Program-made: the position numbers and the translations under genes
In this document: piece after piece, positions 44,423 through 52,769 of the stretch
How the letters are laid out: each line of letters starts with the position of its first letter
Numbering within the stretch: position 1 is the stretch's first letter
Assembly (NCBI GenBank): GCA_019638675.1
Contig: JAHBTE010000001.1
Location: 2,636,605-2,700,604 of the forward strand
DNA length: 64,000 nucleotides
Direction: 5' to 3'
Source of the DNA: Fimbriimonadaceae bacterium
GTDB lineage: Bacteria; Armatimonadota; Fimbriimonadia; Fimbriimonadales; Fimbriimonadaceae
The notes under the pieces: model-generated
What the model was told of the DNA's origin: nothing
What the model saw: the letters and a program-made list of their open reading frames with translations, nothing else
Database searches by the model: none

Positions 44423-45636
44423 GATCGTTTCAATAGTAGGGTGGCAATCGGACGATCACCGGTTTTGAGTTCAACTTTGACGGTAACCGTTTGACCTTCT
44501 TGGTCAGCATGCCGCACCGCGTTGATTAAATAGGCGGGGGGTGACTGAATTTTCAGTTTTGCCTCGAAGTTGCGGCTAATCGCTGTGCCAGGGATTTTTA
44601 GCGACTGCGATTTTCCGGTTCCTGGTGCCGCTGAGACTTGGAACACAGTGTTAAAATCGCGCACCTCAGCAATTTTTTTTGATTCTCCATTTAAGGTCTT
44701 GATCGTTTTTTGCTTGAGGGACTCTGCGAGTATTTGATTCACTGCCGACTGCACATCTGGAGCTAGCTTAGCGAACTGAATCGTGGCTGTGTGATCACCA
44801 GAAAGGACATCTGCTTTTAACACGATTGATGAGGCCGGATCGACTTGAACTCCATCTCCACCTGAGTTCGGCTGTAAGTTAAGTTCAGCGTCAATATCTA
44901 GCTTGGTGATCCCAGTTACTTCCAAAGCTATATCATCGCGAACTTCAAGTGGTGTGCCAACTAAGACCGAGGCTAGTTTATCGGTTGTCTCGCTAGTCAT
45001 CAATCTGCCGGAAACAACTGCGCCCTGATCAGTGCTTCCCCGCACTAAAACTCCACTAGCTGAACTCACACTGATCGATTTCACAGTAGCGACTCCGCCT
45101 GATTTAGCATTTGCTACGCCTTGTCCGGCTAACTTCGCCGTGAGGGTCAGCTGATTGTAATCACGAATTTGCGCGAGTTCAGTGCCAACTTCAATCCGCT
45201 TGCCCAGTTGTTCGGGATTGAATACGAATACTCCCGCCTGACTAGCACTGACGATAACGACGTCGGGTCGAACCAAACTAAATGGTTGATCGCTTTTTTC
45301 GACCGCTTCCCATGCGATGTACTGGTTTACGGCTGCCTCGCCTTCAACGATTTCAAACAAATCTTGCCCTTTGGTTACTTCATCAAAGTTTTCTGCTAAT
45401 GCCCGAACGATGAGCACAGGCTGTTCCATCTGAACCGGAGTAAAAGCGGCAACGACTTGGACTTTATCTGCGGTAATGACATCATCCACCCGGTAGTTGA
45501 AAGCGAATATAAATGCGCCAATAACGACGGCAACAACGAAGTATCCAATCCGTTCTAACCACTTCATGTAACGGGCATAGAACCGTTTTTTCCAAGGCGA
45601 TTGCGTTCGCCATTCTGGCGGGTATTTCGTTTTCAT
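44419..45636 (-). CDS. HlyD-like membrane fusion/adaptor protein
   Basis: 405 residues. A basic cytoplasmic N-terminus, one membrane helix at about 30-46, and a long beta-rich periplasmic part with lipoyl/barrel-sandwich-like features (VLIVRALAENFDEVTKGQDLFEIVEGEAAVNQYIA; VVIVSASQAGVFVFNPEQLGKRIEVGTELAQI). This is the layout of membrane fusion proteins that work with ABC exporters. It is directly downstream of two ABC half-transporters, with ATGA overlap, so it is probably their adaptor. Sequence identity to classical HlyD looks low. Confidence 0.7.
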   Translation of the reverse strand: MKTKYPPEWRTQSPWKKRFYARYMKWLERIGYFVVAVVIGAFIFAFNYRVDDVITADKVQVVAAFTPVQMEQPVLIVRALAENFDEVTKGQDLFEIVEGEAAVNQYIAWEAVEKSDQPFSLVRPDVVIVSASQAGVFVFNPEQLGKRIEVGTELAQIRDYNQLTLTAKLAGQGVANAKSGGVATVKSISVSSASGVLVRGSTDQGAVVSGRLMTSETTDKLASVLVGTPLEVRDDIALEVTGITKLDIDAELNLQPNSGGDGVQVDPASSIVLKADVLSGDHTATIQFAKLAPDVQSAVNQILAESLKQKTIKTLNGESKKIAEVRDFNTVFQVSAAPGTGKSQSLKIPGTAISRNFEAKLKIQSPPAYLINAVRHADQEGQTVTVKVELKTGDRPIATLLLKRS

Positions 45637-47447
45637 TGCGTTACCTCATTCATATAATCCACACCATCTACTGTTGAAAATGTGCGGTGCAACCTGTACA
45701 AATCAGCGTATAGGCCGCCGCTTGCCAGCAATTCGTTGTGGGTGCCTCGTTCAACTACGACCCCACGATCTAAGACTAAAATCTGATCTGCGTCCAGGAT
45801 GGTTTCCAGTCTGTGAGTGACCACAAAAGTTGTCCTATCCTGACCCACACGGCGCAGAATTTCAATTAATTGAGCTTCGGTTTCAACGTCAAGGGCGGAA
45901 GTTGGTTCATCCAAAAGTAGAATCTGTGGATTCGGCAAGATCGCCCGGGCGATTCCAATCCGTTGTTTTTGTCCAGCCGAGAGCCCGTTACCGCTTTCTA
46001 AGTCTTGATCAAGCTCGTTGTTGAGTGATTCAACCCACTCGCGCAACTCAACTGTTTCGAGAACTTGCAGGAGTTCTTCGTCCGTGGCATCGGGTTTTGT
46101 GATCCGTAAATTCTCCGCTACTGAGCCAGCGAAAACGAAGGTTTCTTGCATCACGGTTCCGACGTGACGCAAGTAACTTGTACGGTCAAGGTCGCGTAAA
46201 TCCTCACCTGAAACGACTATCCTCCCTTCGCTGGGGTCTTGGAATCTCAACATTAAGCCAAGGGCAGTTGATTTCCCCGCTCCACTCGGGCCAACAACGG
46301 CAGTCGTAGTTCCCGGCTTCATCTCAAAACTCACATCAGAAAGAACCTTGCCCACGTTTGGTCGTTCAAAACTGACGCCCTCAAAACTCACAGTTCCGAC
46401 GAGATTACTATCAACAATCTTTGCATCCGGTCGATCCTGGATGGCTGGTTCCGTTTGCAGAATGTGCATGAGCCGCTCGGCTGAGACCATGGTCTGCCAG
46501 ATCCAGCAACCAAAGTTCACGATTCGTTCGAGCGGATAAGTCACGCGAGAGAGATAAGCGATCAACGGCACAGTCATACCCAGCGTCATTTCTCCAAAAA
46601 TGACCTTACGGATGAGAAAGAGGTAGATCGTGATGGACTTAAGATAAGGCAACAGCTTTTGGGTGGTGAGTTCAAACCCAACTAAGATTAAGTAGCCTTG
46701 AATTGCCACACGTTGAACCGAGATATTGGCAATTCCGTTTCTAAAAATTTCAGACCGCACTCGGGAGAAAGCTTTGATCGTTGAGAAACTCGAAGAGGAC
46801 TGCAAAATCGCTGAATCCCGCATTTCAGTCATTCTCAAGCGGCGGCGATCAAATATCCGTCCGAAGTGCGTAACCCAGATAAACAGTATCGTCCAAGGAA
46901 TCAAGAATCCCATGACGATCATCGTTAGAACTGGCTCAATGTACGATGCGATGGAGAGGATGAGCGCGAATTCGACCAGCATGGCGGCGGTCGGCAAAAT
47001 ACGCACAAGCATATGAGCTATCCGATCTGCATCGGTGGTGATTCTGAATTGCTGTTGCCCGACCGGCACCGATTCAACGGTATCTATTGAAAGCTTTTGC
47101 AAATGCCCGTACATCGCTCTGCGGATGCCCAAACCGATAAGCATTTCCGCTGTGTTGTAGAGGTATGTTCGTAAGGCGGAAAGGCCGTAAACCATGCCAG
47201 CAAGCAACGCAATTCCAGCGGCAACTTGTAAAGTGAGATTCCAGTCACGCTGCGGAAAAGCTTCATCGATAATAAATTTTCCGAACCAGGGAATCGCCAA
47301 ATTAACGAGTGAAATAGATATATCTATAAGGCAAACTAGGATTAATCGCTTCACTTGAGGCTTCAGAAAACGCAATACAAAGCGAAACGCCTTCCAGGAA
47401 TTCTCACGGTGAGTTTCTGCTGATTGGACGGCATCTTGCTCAGTCAT
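45633..47447 (-). CDS. ABC exporter half-transporter (membrane plus ATPase), second subunit
   Basis: 604 residues. Six membrane helices in about 1-330, then the nucleotide-binding domain with Walker A GPSGAGKST, signature LSAGQKQR (Ala in place of the usual Gly), Walker B LLLDEPTSALD and switch VTHRL. It overlaps the first half-transporter by eight bases and the HlyD-like gene by four. The pair is expected to form a heterodimeric type IV exporter. The catalytic Glu is present, so this site may still hydrolyse ATP. Confidence 0.88.
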   Translation of the reverse strand: MTEQDAVQSAETHRENSWKAFRFVLRFLKPQVKRLILVCLIDISISLVNLAIPWFGKFIIDEAFPQRDWNLTLQVAAGIALLAGMVYGLSALRTYLYNTAEMLIGLGIRRAMYGHLQKLSIDTVESVPVGQQQFRITTDADRIAHMLVRILPTAAMLVEFALILSIASYIEPVLTMIVMGFLIPWTILFIWVTHFGRIFDRRRLRMTEMRDSAILQSSSSFSTIKAFSRVRSEIFRNGIANISVQRVAIQGYLILVGFELTTQKLLPYLKSITIYLFLIRKVIFGEMTLGMTVPLIAYLSRVTYPLERIVNFGCWIWQTMVSAERLMHILQTEPAIQDRPDAKIVDSNLVGTVSFEGVSFERPNVGKVLSDVSFEMKPGTTTAVVGPSGAGKSTALGLMLRFQDPSEGRIVVSGEDLRDLDRTSYLRHVGTVMQETFVFAGSVAENLRITKPDATDEELLQVLETVELREWVESLNNELDQDLESGNGLSAGQKQRIGIARAILPNPQILLLDEPTSALDVETEAQLIEILRRVGQDRTTFVVTHRLETILDADQILVLDRGVVVERGTHNELLASGGLYADLYRLHRTFSTVDGVDYMNEVTQ

Positions 47448-49371
47448 GAGTTCCTCCTTTCACCTTAGAAATTTCCCATTGTTGCTCCCACAAATCTTTA
47501 TAGAGTCCGTCCTGGGCAAGCAGTTCTTTATGGGTGCCTTGTTGCACGATTCGGCCTTGATCTAGCACGATGATTCGATCGCATTGCGTGACGGCTTTCA
47601 AACGGTGGGCAATGGTAATCACCGTTCTGCCCTTTCGTACTTCTTGAATTGTCTGCAACACTTTGTCTTCGGTCGCCGGGTCAAGACTTGCGGTTGCTTC
47701 GTCCAAAAATAGAATTCTTGGGTTTCGGATCAGGGCGCGTGCGATTCCAATGCGTTGACGTTCTCCGCCTGAGATTGGAGCCGTTTCCGAAATGACTGTG
47801 TCTGCTCCATCACTGTGGTGCGCCAAGAAAGCACTTGCTCCAGATTGTTCTAAAGCTGTTTCTAAGTCTTCTAAAGTGGCATCGGGGTTGCCAAAAAGAA
47901 CGTTTTCCGCAATCGTGCCCGCATACAAATAGGTTGACTGAGGTACGGATGCGACATTCAACAAGTAACTGTTTAAGTTGACATCCATCAAGTCATGATC
48001 ATCAACGAGAACTGAGCCACTATCTGGTTCGTATAGCCGCAGGGCAAGGCTGACAAGAGAGCTTTTTCCCGCTCCACTCGGGCCAACAATTCCCAAATAC
48101 TCTCCTGGTTCTACATCTAAGGACAGTTCGTGAATCACTGGTTCGCCGGGCCGATAGCCAAAGGTCAAATCTTTGAACTTCAAGGATCCTTTGAAATCAG
48201 TCAATACCGTAGCGCTAGGTTTATCAAGCAAGCGAGGTTTCGTGTTCAGTGTCGAGAAGATTCTGCGAACGGGCACGAGTTGCATCTTTAGCAGTTGAGT
48301 TAACTGCACAAAGTTCTGCAATGGCATTTGAGCGGCTTCGATTAGCAAGGCGGTTGCCACCCAGTCTCCAATGGTCGCCTCGCCAATAATGATTTTTCTG
48401 GCCAAATAGATATAGACAATGGTGGTGAATATCCACCGCATTAACTGCTGAAGGATGTTTTGCGCTTTGACGAGTTCGCCATACATGCGAACGCCGTTCC
48501 GACGAGCCTGCCCCGCCGCAAGGAAATACTTTCTGAGTTGGAGAGTCGTTCGGCCAAATGCCTTCATCGTGCGCAGACCAGCGATGCTATCGCGCAACAC
48601 TTTTGATTCGTTTTCGACGCCATCTTTAAAATCAAAAGCCGCTTCCCTGACTCGGTTGAAAGCGAAATATGAAATGACCGAAAATGGCACGATATAACAA
48701 ATCAAAAAGAATGAGAGCATCGGATCGATCAGATAGAGGAGCGCCGCTCCCCAACCCATTGCGTAAAGCGTTTCGACAAAAAGAGGCATTGACCTCGTGA
48801 TGATCCCCATCACACCAGGATCGTAAGGGTCAACGTCGTTTGAATAGTAATAAGAGGTCTGAACTTCCTTGCTCTCTGGTGGCATTTGACCAGCCGGCGT
48901 CGAAGTTTCGACCCTGTTTCCCACTCGGAAGAGCGAGACCATATCCGCCGTTGCCCGGTAAAGATGTGCTCCCGGCCCATATTGACCGAGAAAACTCATC
49001 GGAAGTGAGTGCAGATGTCGATAATATTTCAGTCGCAAATCCAGGGTGGAGCGCATTGACACATACCATTCCAAGACTTCTCGCCAAGTTGAAAGAAGAG
49101 TGCTTGCAAGCCAGAAGATAGCCTGCAAAATCATAATGCGAATGACTGCATCCCAACGTTCTGTAATTGTCAGACTTGCAGAATTGAGAGCTTGATTTGT
49201 TACATCTCTCGTAAGAAAAATTGCAAACTGCCCAAGCGGGACTGCGAGGAGTAAAAAACATATCCCTAAGAAAAATTTGCCTTTGTATGGTCGAACTACT
49301 GCCCAAAGCTGGCGAAAGATTTTGGCCACATCGCCTGATTTTAGTGCTGGGTGAGTAGGTGATTCGCTCAT
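47440..49371 (-). CDS. ABC exporter half-transporter, first subunit, with long loop insertion
   Basis: 643 residues. Membrane domain about 1-360, ATPase domain with Walker A GPSGAGKSS, signature ISGGERQR, Walker B LFLDEATASLD and switch IAHRL. About 35 extra residues (roughly 151-185: Ser/Thr/Pro/Glu then YYYSNDVDPYDP) interrupt the region between helices 2 and 3, absent from ordinary half-transporters. It is the first gene of the 12.6 kb operon. There is no ribosome-binding site before the ATG; instead a strong hairpin ends 11 bases upstream. Confidence 0.88.
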   Translation of the reverse strand: MSESPTHPALKSGDVAKIFRQLWAVVRPYKGKFFLGICFLLLAVPLGQFAIFLTRDVTNQALNSASLTITERWDAVIRIMILQAIFWLASTLLSTWREVLEWYVSMRSTLDLRLKYYRHLHSLPMSFLGQYGPGAHLYRATADMVSLFRVGNRVETSTPAGQMPPESKEVQTSYYYSNDVDPYDPGVMGIITRSMPLFVETLYAMGWGAALLYLIDPMLSFFLICYIVPFSVISYFAFNRVREAAFDFKDGVENESKVLRDSIAGLRTMKAFGRTTLQLRKYFLAAGQARRNGVRMYGELVKAQNILQQLMRWIFTTIVYIYLARKIIIGEATIGDWVATALLIEAAQMPLQNFVQLTQLLKMQLVPVRRIFSTLNTKPRLLDKPSATVLTDFKGSLKFKDLTFGYRPGEPVIHELSLDVEPGEYLGIVGPSGAGKSSLVSLALRLYEPDSGSVLVDDHDLMDVNLNSYLLNVASVPQSTYLYAGTIAENVLFGNPDATLEDLETALEQSGASAFLAHHSDGADTVISETAPISGGERQRIGIARALIRNPRILFLDEATASLDPATEDKVLQTIQEVRKGRTVITIAHRLKAVTQCDRIIVLDQGRIVQQGTHKELLAQDGLYKDLWEQQWEISKVKGGTHD

Positions 49372-49382
49372 GGTGGAAAAGA

Positions 49383-49404
49383 ATCCCGCGCTTTCGCGCG
49401 GGAT
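49383..49404 (-). terminator. Strong hairpin (attenuator or terminator) just before the ABC operon
   Basis: On the minus strand ATCCCGCGC-GAAA-GCGCGGGAT forms a 9-bp GC-rich stem with a GNRA tetraloop, followed by TCTTTT. It ends the LacI-pseudopilin unit, yet the ABC ATG (49371) is only 11 bases beyond the stem, leaving no room for a promoter after it. Confidence 0.8.
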
Positions 49405-49431
49405 CTAACCTCATCGAAGAAGGCAATATCG

Positions 49432-49635
49432 TTAGTCGGGGTCGGTGGTTCGTTCTTTGTAGCCCGGTTGACCTCGTTTAATAGGCTCCGGATCTTCAAG
49501 ACTCTTTGGATCAAGGGTCTTCAAATCAACTTTTTCAGTTGATGGGCTCCCACTCATCACAAAGAAGGCAATGACTCCACCAACTAGTAGAACCAGTACG
49601 GCAGCAATGACACCAGGGTGAATTTCTTTTTTCAT
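49432..49635 (-). CDS. Small membrane-anchored protein, Asp/Pro/Glu/Lys-rich tail
   Basis: 67 residues. A single helix (about 9-27: VIAAVLVLLVGGVIAFFVM) is followed by a 40-residue polar tail rich in Asp, Pro, Lys, Glu and Thr. It starts nine bases after the pseudopilin stops. It resembles in size and composition the small lipoproteins beside the other two pseudopilins, but it is anchored by a helix and has no lipobox. Function unknown. Confidence 0.6.
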   Translation of the reverse strand: MKKEIHPGVIAAVLVLLVGGVIAFFVMSGSPSTEKVDLKTLDPKSLEDPEPIKRGQPGYKERTTDPD

Positions 49636-49644
49636 GCTCTAACC

Positions 49645-50436
49645 TTAGTTAGTGCCGTCCCACCATGTGCCCCAGTATTTGTGGTTGACATTGTTTTTGA
49701 ATTGAGGATCGTTGTATCCAGCACAATCTTCAGCTTCGGCTACAGTTGCGCTCAATTTCATAACGCTTGTACCAGGAACACTCTTTGCATGGGAATCACC
49801 AAACGAAGTGATGATCCGATCTTTGTGGAACTTTGCCCCAAGATAAGCTCTCTGCAATCGCGTGTTAGCAACTGTGTTTGGACTTACAGTTACCGGGCAC
49901 GCCGCTTCATCGGACGTAAAGTCATAGCCAAGGCTAGGAGCATCAGTTCGAGAAGTGACGATGTAAGCAGCTCGATCTGCAATGTCTTCTTGTGCCGAAG
50001 CAATACGATAAGATCGAATAAATGTGTCTAGCGTTTCCCAACTTGACCAACCATTACGGTTCAGCGAAATGGAAGTTGCTTGACTCCACAAGTAATCATT
50101 ACTACTCGTGTTTGTAGCAACTCCGCGAGCAGCATCCCAAACCAATTGGCGATTCTTCATGTAAGGCTCTAGGTAGTAGTAGTAACCAGCATTGTTAATT
50201 GCTGGCGTTGCCGAAGCATTTGAGAATCGGTGTGGGTGAACAACATCATCGTAGTCAGCAAGATAAATTTGTCCAGCCGTACCTACTTGCTTGATGTTGG
50301 AAAGGGTCGCAGTGGTTTTTGCAGCAGCTTTAGCTTGAGCAAAAACAGGGAAAAGGATTGCGGCCAAAATCGCGATGATCGCAATTACAACCAGCAGTTC
50401 AATTAATGTAAATCCTGAAGATTTGAGGGTTTTCAT
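49645..50436 (-). CDS. Type II/IV pseudopilin-like protein (third copy)
   Basis: 263 residues from ATG 50434-50436 (MKTLKSSG then FTLIELLVV), with the classical Gly before the cleavage site. A longer start at 50469 overlaps the LacI stop (ATGA) and would give a 19-residue leader, also acceptable. The hydrophobic helix is the same as in the copies at 2321 and 3634, and SFGDSHAK near residue 225 matches their D-[GS]-H-A-K motif. It is cotranscribed with the LacI-family regulator, so its expression is probably ligand-controlled. Confidence 0.85.
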   Translation of the reverse strand: MKTLKSSGFTLIELLVVIAIIAILAAILFPVFAQAKAAAKTTATLSNIKQVGTAGQIYLADYDDVVHPHRFSNASATPAINNAGYYYYLEPYMKNRQLVWDAARGVATNTSSNDYLWSQATSISLNRNGWSSWETLDTFIRSYRIASAQEDIADRAAYIVTSRTDAPSLGYDFTSDEAACPVTVSPNTVANTRLQRAYLGAKFHKDRIITSFGDSHAKSVPGTSVMKLSATVAEAEDCAGYNDPQFKNNVNHKYWGTWWDGTN

Positions 50437-50465
50437 AAGCGCTTCTTTGCGGGGTGTGGGCGAAC

Positions 50466-51488
50466 TCATGAAGTTGCACCCGGACAGAACTCGACGGGCA
50501 AAACAGTGAGATCAGGAATCTCTTTTTCACCATCAAGTTGATCGACGAGAAGTTGTACAGCTTGCTGAGCAACCTTTGCCCAGTTCGCTCGTACGGTTGT
50601 TAAAACTTTTGCTGGCTCAAACGGCAATTCAATTCCGTTAAAGCCCACGACTGCCAAATCATCTGGCACAGAAATATCGCGCGATTTACAATAACTTAAT
50701 AGAGCGTGAGCACTTGGATCACCCCAACAGACTGCGGCAGTGACACCGTTAGTTTTTCGATTTTCTATCAGATCTATTTCAGATTTGTCCAACCCGCCTT
50801 TCCAGTCTGAGGTTTGAACGCTGATCGTTTGAATTCCGTGCTTAGTCGCTTCTTCGATAAAAGCACGTTCGCGGCGACTTGCCGAATCTGATTCGCCGGG
50901 ACATGACCTGTACATCACTGTTTTATGCCCGAGTTGCGCAAGGTGTTTAGCGATTTCGACGGAACCAGCCGCATCATCCGCAATCACGCTTGGCACACCG
51001 GGAATGATGTCCGTCATGGCGACAAAAGAAAGCTGAGAGCCACGGAGCCTTTCGACTAACGGATCGTGAGGCGAAGCGATAAGGACAAGGCCGTCGATTT
51101 TGCCGCCTGCTAGCTCTGCAAAAATTTCATCCATACCATAGCGGTGGAAGGAGTAATGGATCATCAAATCCTTCTCACATTTTTCGCAGCCTCGTTGAAG
51201 ACCGGTCAAAACTTCAGCGTGGAAAGGGTCGTGTGGTTCTAAGTGGCCATAACCAAAGTACAAGCCGAGGATGTTGGTTGTGCGGTTACGTAAAGCCCGA
51301 GCCAAGGCATTGGGTAAATAACCCATTTCGCGGGCTGCATCAAGGATTCTTTCGCGTGTTGCTTCCGAAACTCGAGTGTTCGACTTAGATCCATTGAGAA
51401 CAACAGAAACCGTGAAAGGACTAACATTTACCGCTTGCGCGATGTCCTTCAAAGTTACTTTTTTGTTCTGCGGAGTGATAACACCCAT
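50466..51488 (-). CDS. LacI-family transcriptional regulator
   Basis: 340 residues from ATG 51486-51488. The longer frame starting at 51524 would lie inside an operator, so the shorter start is preferred. [26 protein letters not shown] (about 11-33), hinge [15 protein letters not shown], then the periplasmic-binding-protein-like sensor domain to the end ([24 protein letters not shown]). It should bind the inverted repeats at 51506-51545 and 51631-51648 and so control itself, the pseudopilin and ribokinase. The likely inducer is a sugar or nucleoside-derived ligand. The C-terminus overlaps the ORF of the pseudopilin. Confidence 0.9.
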   Translation of the reverse strand: MGVITPQNKKVTLKDIAQAVNVSPFTVSVVLNGSKSNTRVSEATRERILDAAREMGYLPNALARALRNRTTNILGLYFGYGHLEPHDPFHAEVLTGLQRGCEKCEKDLMIHYSFHRYGMDEIFAELAGGKIDGLVLIASPHDPLVERLRGSQLSFVAMTDIIPGVPSVIADDAAGSVEIAKHLAQLGHKTVMYRSCPGESDSASRRERAFIEEATKHGIQTISVQTSDWKGGLDKSEIDLIENRKTNGVTAAVCWGDPSAHALLSYCKSRDISVPDDLAVVGFNGIELPFEPAKVLTTVRANWAKVAQQAVQLLVDQLDGEKEIPDLTVLPVEFCPGATS

Positions 51489-51505
51489 GTTTTCTTCGGT
51501 TGCCC

Positions 51506-51523
51506 TGACCAAATGTTTGGTCA
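51506..51523. promoter_or_regulatory. LacI-type operator O1
   Basis: TGACCAAATGTTTGGTCA: perfect 8-bp arms around TG. It lies between the lacI promoter and ATG 51488. Its centre is 22 bp from that of O2, about two helical turns, so two dimers could bind the same face. Confidence 0.85.
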
Positions 51524-51527
51524 TGCC

Positions 51528-51545
51528 TGACCATACGTTTGGTCA
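51528..51545. promoter_or_regulatory. LacI-type operator O2
   Basis: TGACCATACGTTTGGTCA, one arm mismatch relative to O1. It lies five bases downstream of the lacI -10 and would cover the transcription start, fitting autorepression. Confidence 0.85.
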
Positions 51546-51549
51546 TCGG

Positions 51550-51578
51550 ATTGTAACACTGACGGTATCCAAATGCAA
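51550..51578 (-). promoter_or_regulatory. Promoter of the lacI-pseudopilin unit
   Basis: Minus strand: TTGCAT (51578-51573), 17-bp spacer, TACAAT (51555-51550). This is a good sigma-70-type match, with operator O2 immediately downstream. Confidence 0.7.
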
Positions 51579-51628
51579 TAAATTCATTGTTTATCTGGTA
51601 TTTTTACTAGGTTAATAGCTAATATCGG

Positions 51629-51650
51629 CATGACCAAACATTTGGTCATG
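51629..51650. promoter_or_regulatory. LacI-type operator O3 in front of ribokinase
   Basis: TGACCAAACATTTGGTCA at 51631-51648, extended to 10-bp arms CATGACCAAA / TTTGGTCATG (51629-51650). It lies 13 bp before the ribokinase ATG and just after a possible -10 (TAATAT, 51620-51625). The distance to O2 (about 103 bp) would allow looping. Confidence 0.85.
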
Positions 51651-51663
51651 TACTCTCAGAGCG

Positions 51664-52557
51664 ATGTCAAGGGTTTTGGTTGTTGGGTCGGTAAATGCCG
51701 ATCTCGTCTACTCAGTTAAAGAATTCCCTCAGCCGGGCCAAACAATCTCTTCCCTAGATTTCAAGATATTTGCGGGCGGTAAAGGGGCTAACCAAGCCGT
51801 TGCCTGCGCGCGAGCCGGGGCAAACGTTGAATTCTGTGCATGTTTAGGAGAAGATAATTTTGGTGAGTTTCTTTCGCAGGCAATTACTAGTAACAACGTC
51901 GGAATGGGCTCAGCCACAAAGTCCACAGAACCAACCGGATCGGCCGTTATTTTTGTGAACCAAAGCGGAGAAAATCAAATTGTCCTCAATCCCGGTGCAA
52001 ATCATTCACTGTCGGCAGAGTCGGTCAATCATGCCGTTTCAACCGTTCAGCCCGTGTTCGTCCTGACTCAACTTGAAATATCTGATGAGGCAGTAATGGC
52101 CGTGCTGTCTCGGAAAGAAAGAGTGATTCTTAATCCGGCGCCCTATCGCGAGATTAGTCGATACGATCTCAGCGGGCTTTTTGCGATTACACCAAATGAA
52201 TCGGAGTGCGCTTCCCTCACTGGAATTACACCTGCGAGTGAACAAACAACGAAAGAAGCGGCAAACGTTTTATTAGGAATGGGTATTCAAAACGCAGTGA
52301 TTACACTTGGTAGCCGCGGATGTTATTGGACAAATGGTCAAGAGGATTGCTTCATCTCTCCCCCACCCGTAAAACCTGTCGACACAACGGGAGCTGGTGA
52401 CGTTTTCAATGGAGTATTAGTCGCTCGGTTGCAGGCTAACGATGATTTTCCGAATGCTCTTTCTTATGCAGTCAAGGCGGCTTCAATTAGTACAACGCGT
52501 CACGGTGCTTTAGAATCTGCGCCATTTATGTCTGAGATTGATTCACTTCTGCCTTGA
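51664..52557 (+). CDS. rbsK: Ribokinase (PfkB family)
   Basis: 297 residues. The N-terminal MSRVLVVGSVNADLVYSV and GGKGANQAVACARAG are ribokinase signatures; the anion-hole motif DTTGAGDVFNG starts at about residue 240 with the catalytic Asp246. Ribokinase makes ribose-5-phosphate from ribose, although related pentose or deoxyribose kinases share these motifs. It is divergent from the LacI-family regulator, with operator O3 over its promoter, so it belongs to that regulon. No ribose transporter is in the window. Confidence 0.9.
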   Translation: MSRVLVVGSVNADLVYSVKEFPQPGQTISSLDFKIFAGGKGANQAVACARAGANVEFCACLGEDNFGEFLSQAITSNNVGMGSATKSTEPTGSAVIFVNQSGENQIVLNPGANHSLSAESVNHAVSTVQPVFVLTQLEISDEAVMAVLSRKERVILNPAPYREISRYDLSGLFAITPNESECASLTGITPASEQTTKEAANVLLGMGIQNAVITLGSRGCYWTNGQEDCFISPPPVKPVDTTGAGDVFNGVLVARLQANDDFPNALSYAVKAASISTTRHGALESAPFMSEIDSLLP

Positions 52558-52623
52558 AATATTCTGATTTGATTTCGGCAGGCTAAGAATATGAATAATA
52601 GTCACAAACCTAATCAGAAATTC

Positions 52624-52698
52624 TGGAGCCCGATAACAGATTTGAACTGATGACCTACCGCTTACAAGGCGGTTGCTCTACCACTGAGCTAATCGGGC
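52624..52698 (-). tRNA. tRNA-Thr, anticodon UGU
   Basis: The acceptor GCCCGAT (52698-52692) pairs with ATCGGGC (52634-52628); D-arm GCTC..GAGC; anticodon stem ACCGC/GCGGT with loop CTTGTAA, anticodon TGT; T-arm has the usual TTCAAAT. CCA is encoded at 52626-52624. It reads ACA codons. Confidence 0.95.
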
Positions 52699-52709
52699 CT
52701 GAGGCGAAA

Positions 52710-52755
52710 AGTTACCCGACTGAGAACAGTTCGCACTGTGACCAGCCGGGTAACT
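52710..52755 (-). terminator. Possible terminator of the small basic protein gene
   Basis: AGTTACCCG (52710-52718) and CGGGTAACT (52747-52755) are reverse complements, enclosing a further foldable 28 bases. AAAA just before gives TTTT on the minus strand, in the right place after the stop at 52770. Confidence 0.55.
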
Positions 52756-52769
52756 ATTTTGTGAGTTGA

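Noticed and set aside
51489-51524. Longer LacI start at 51524
   Set aside because: It would place the start codon inside operator O1 and add residues before the conserved HTH; ATG 51488 fits better.
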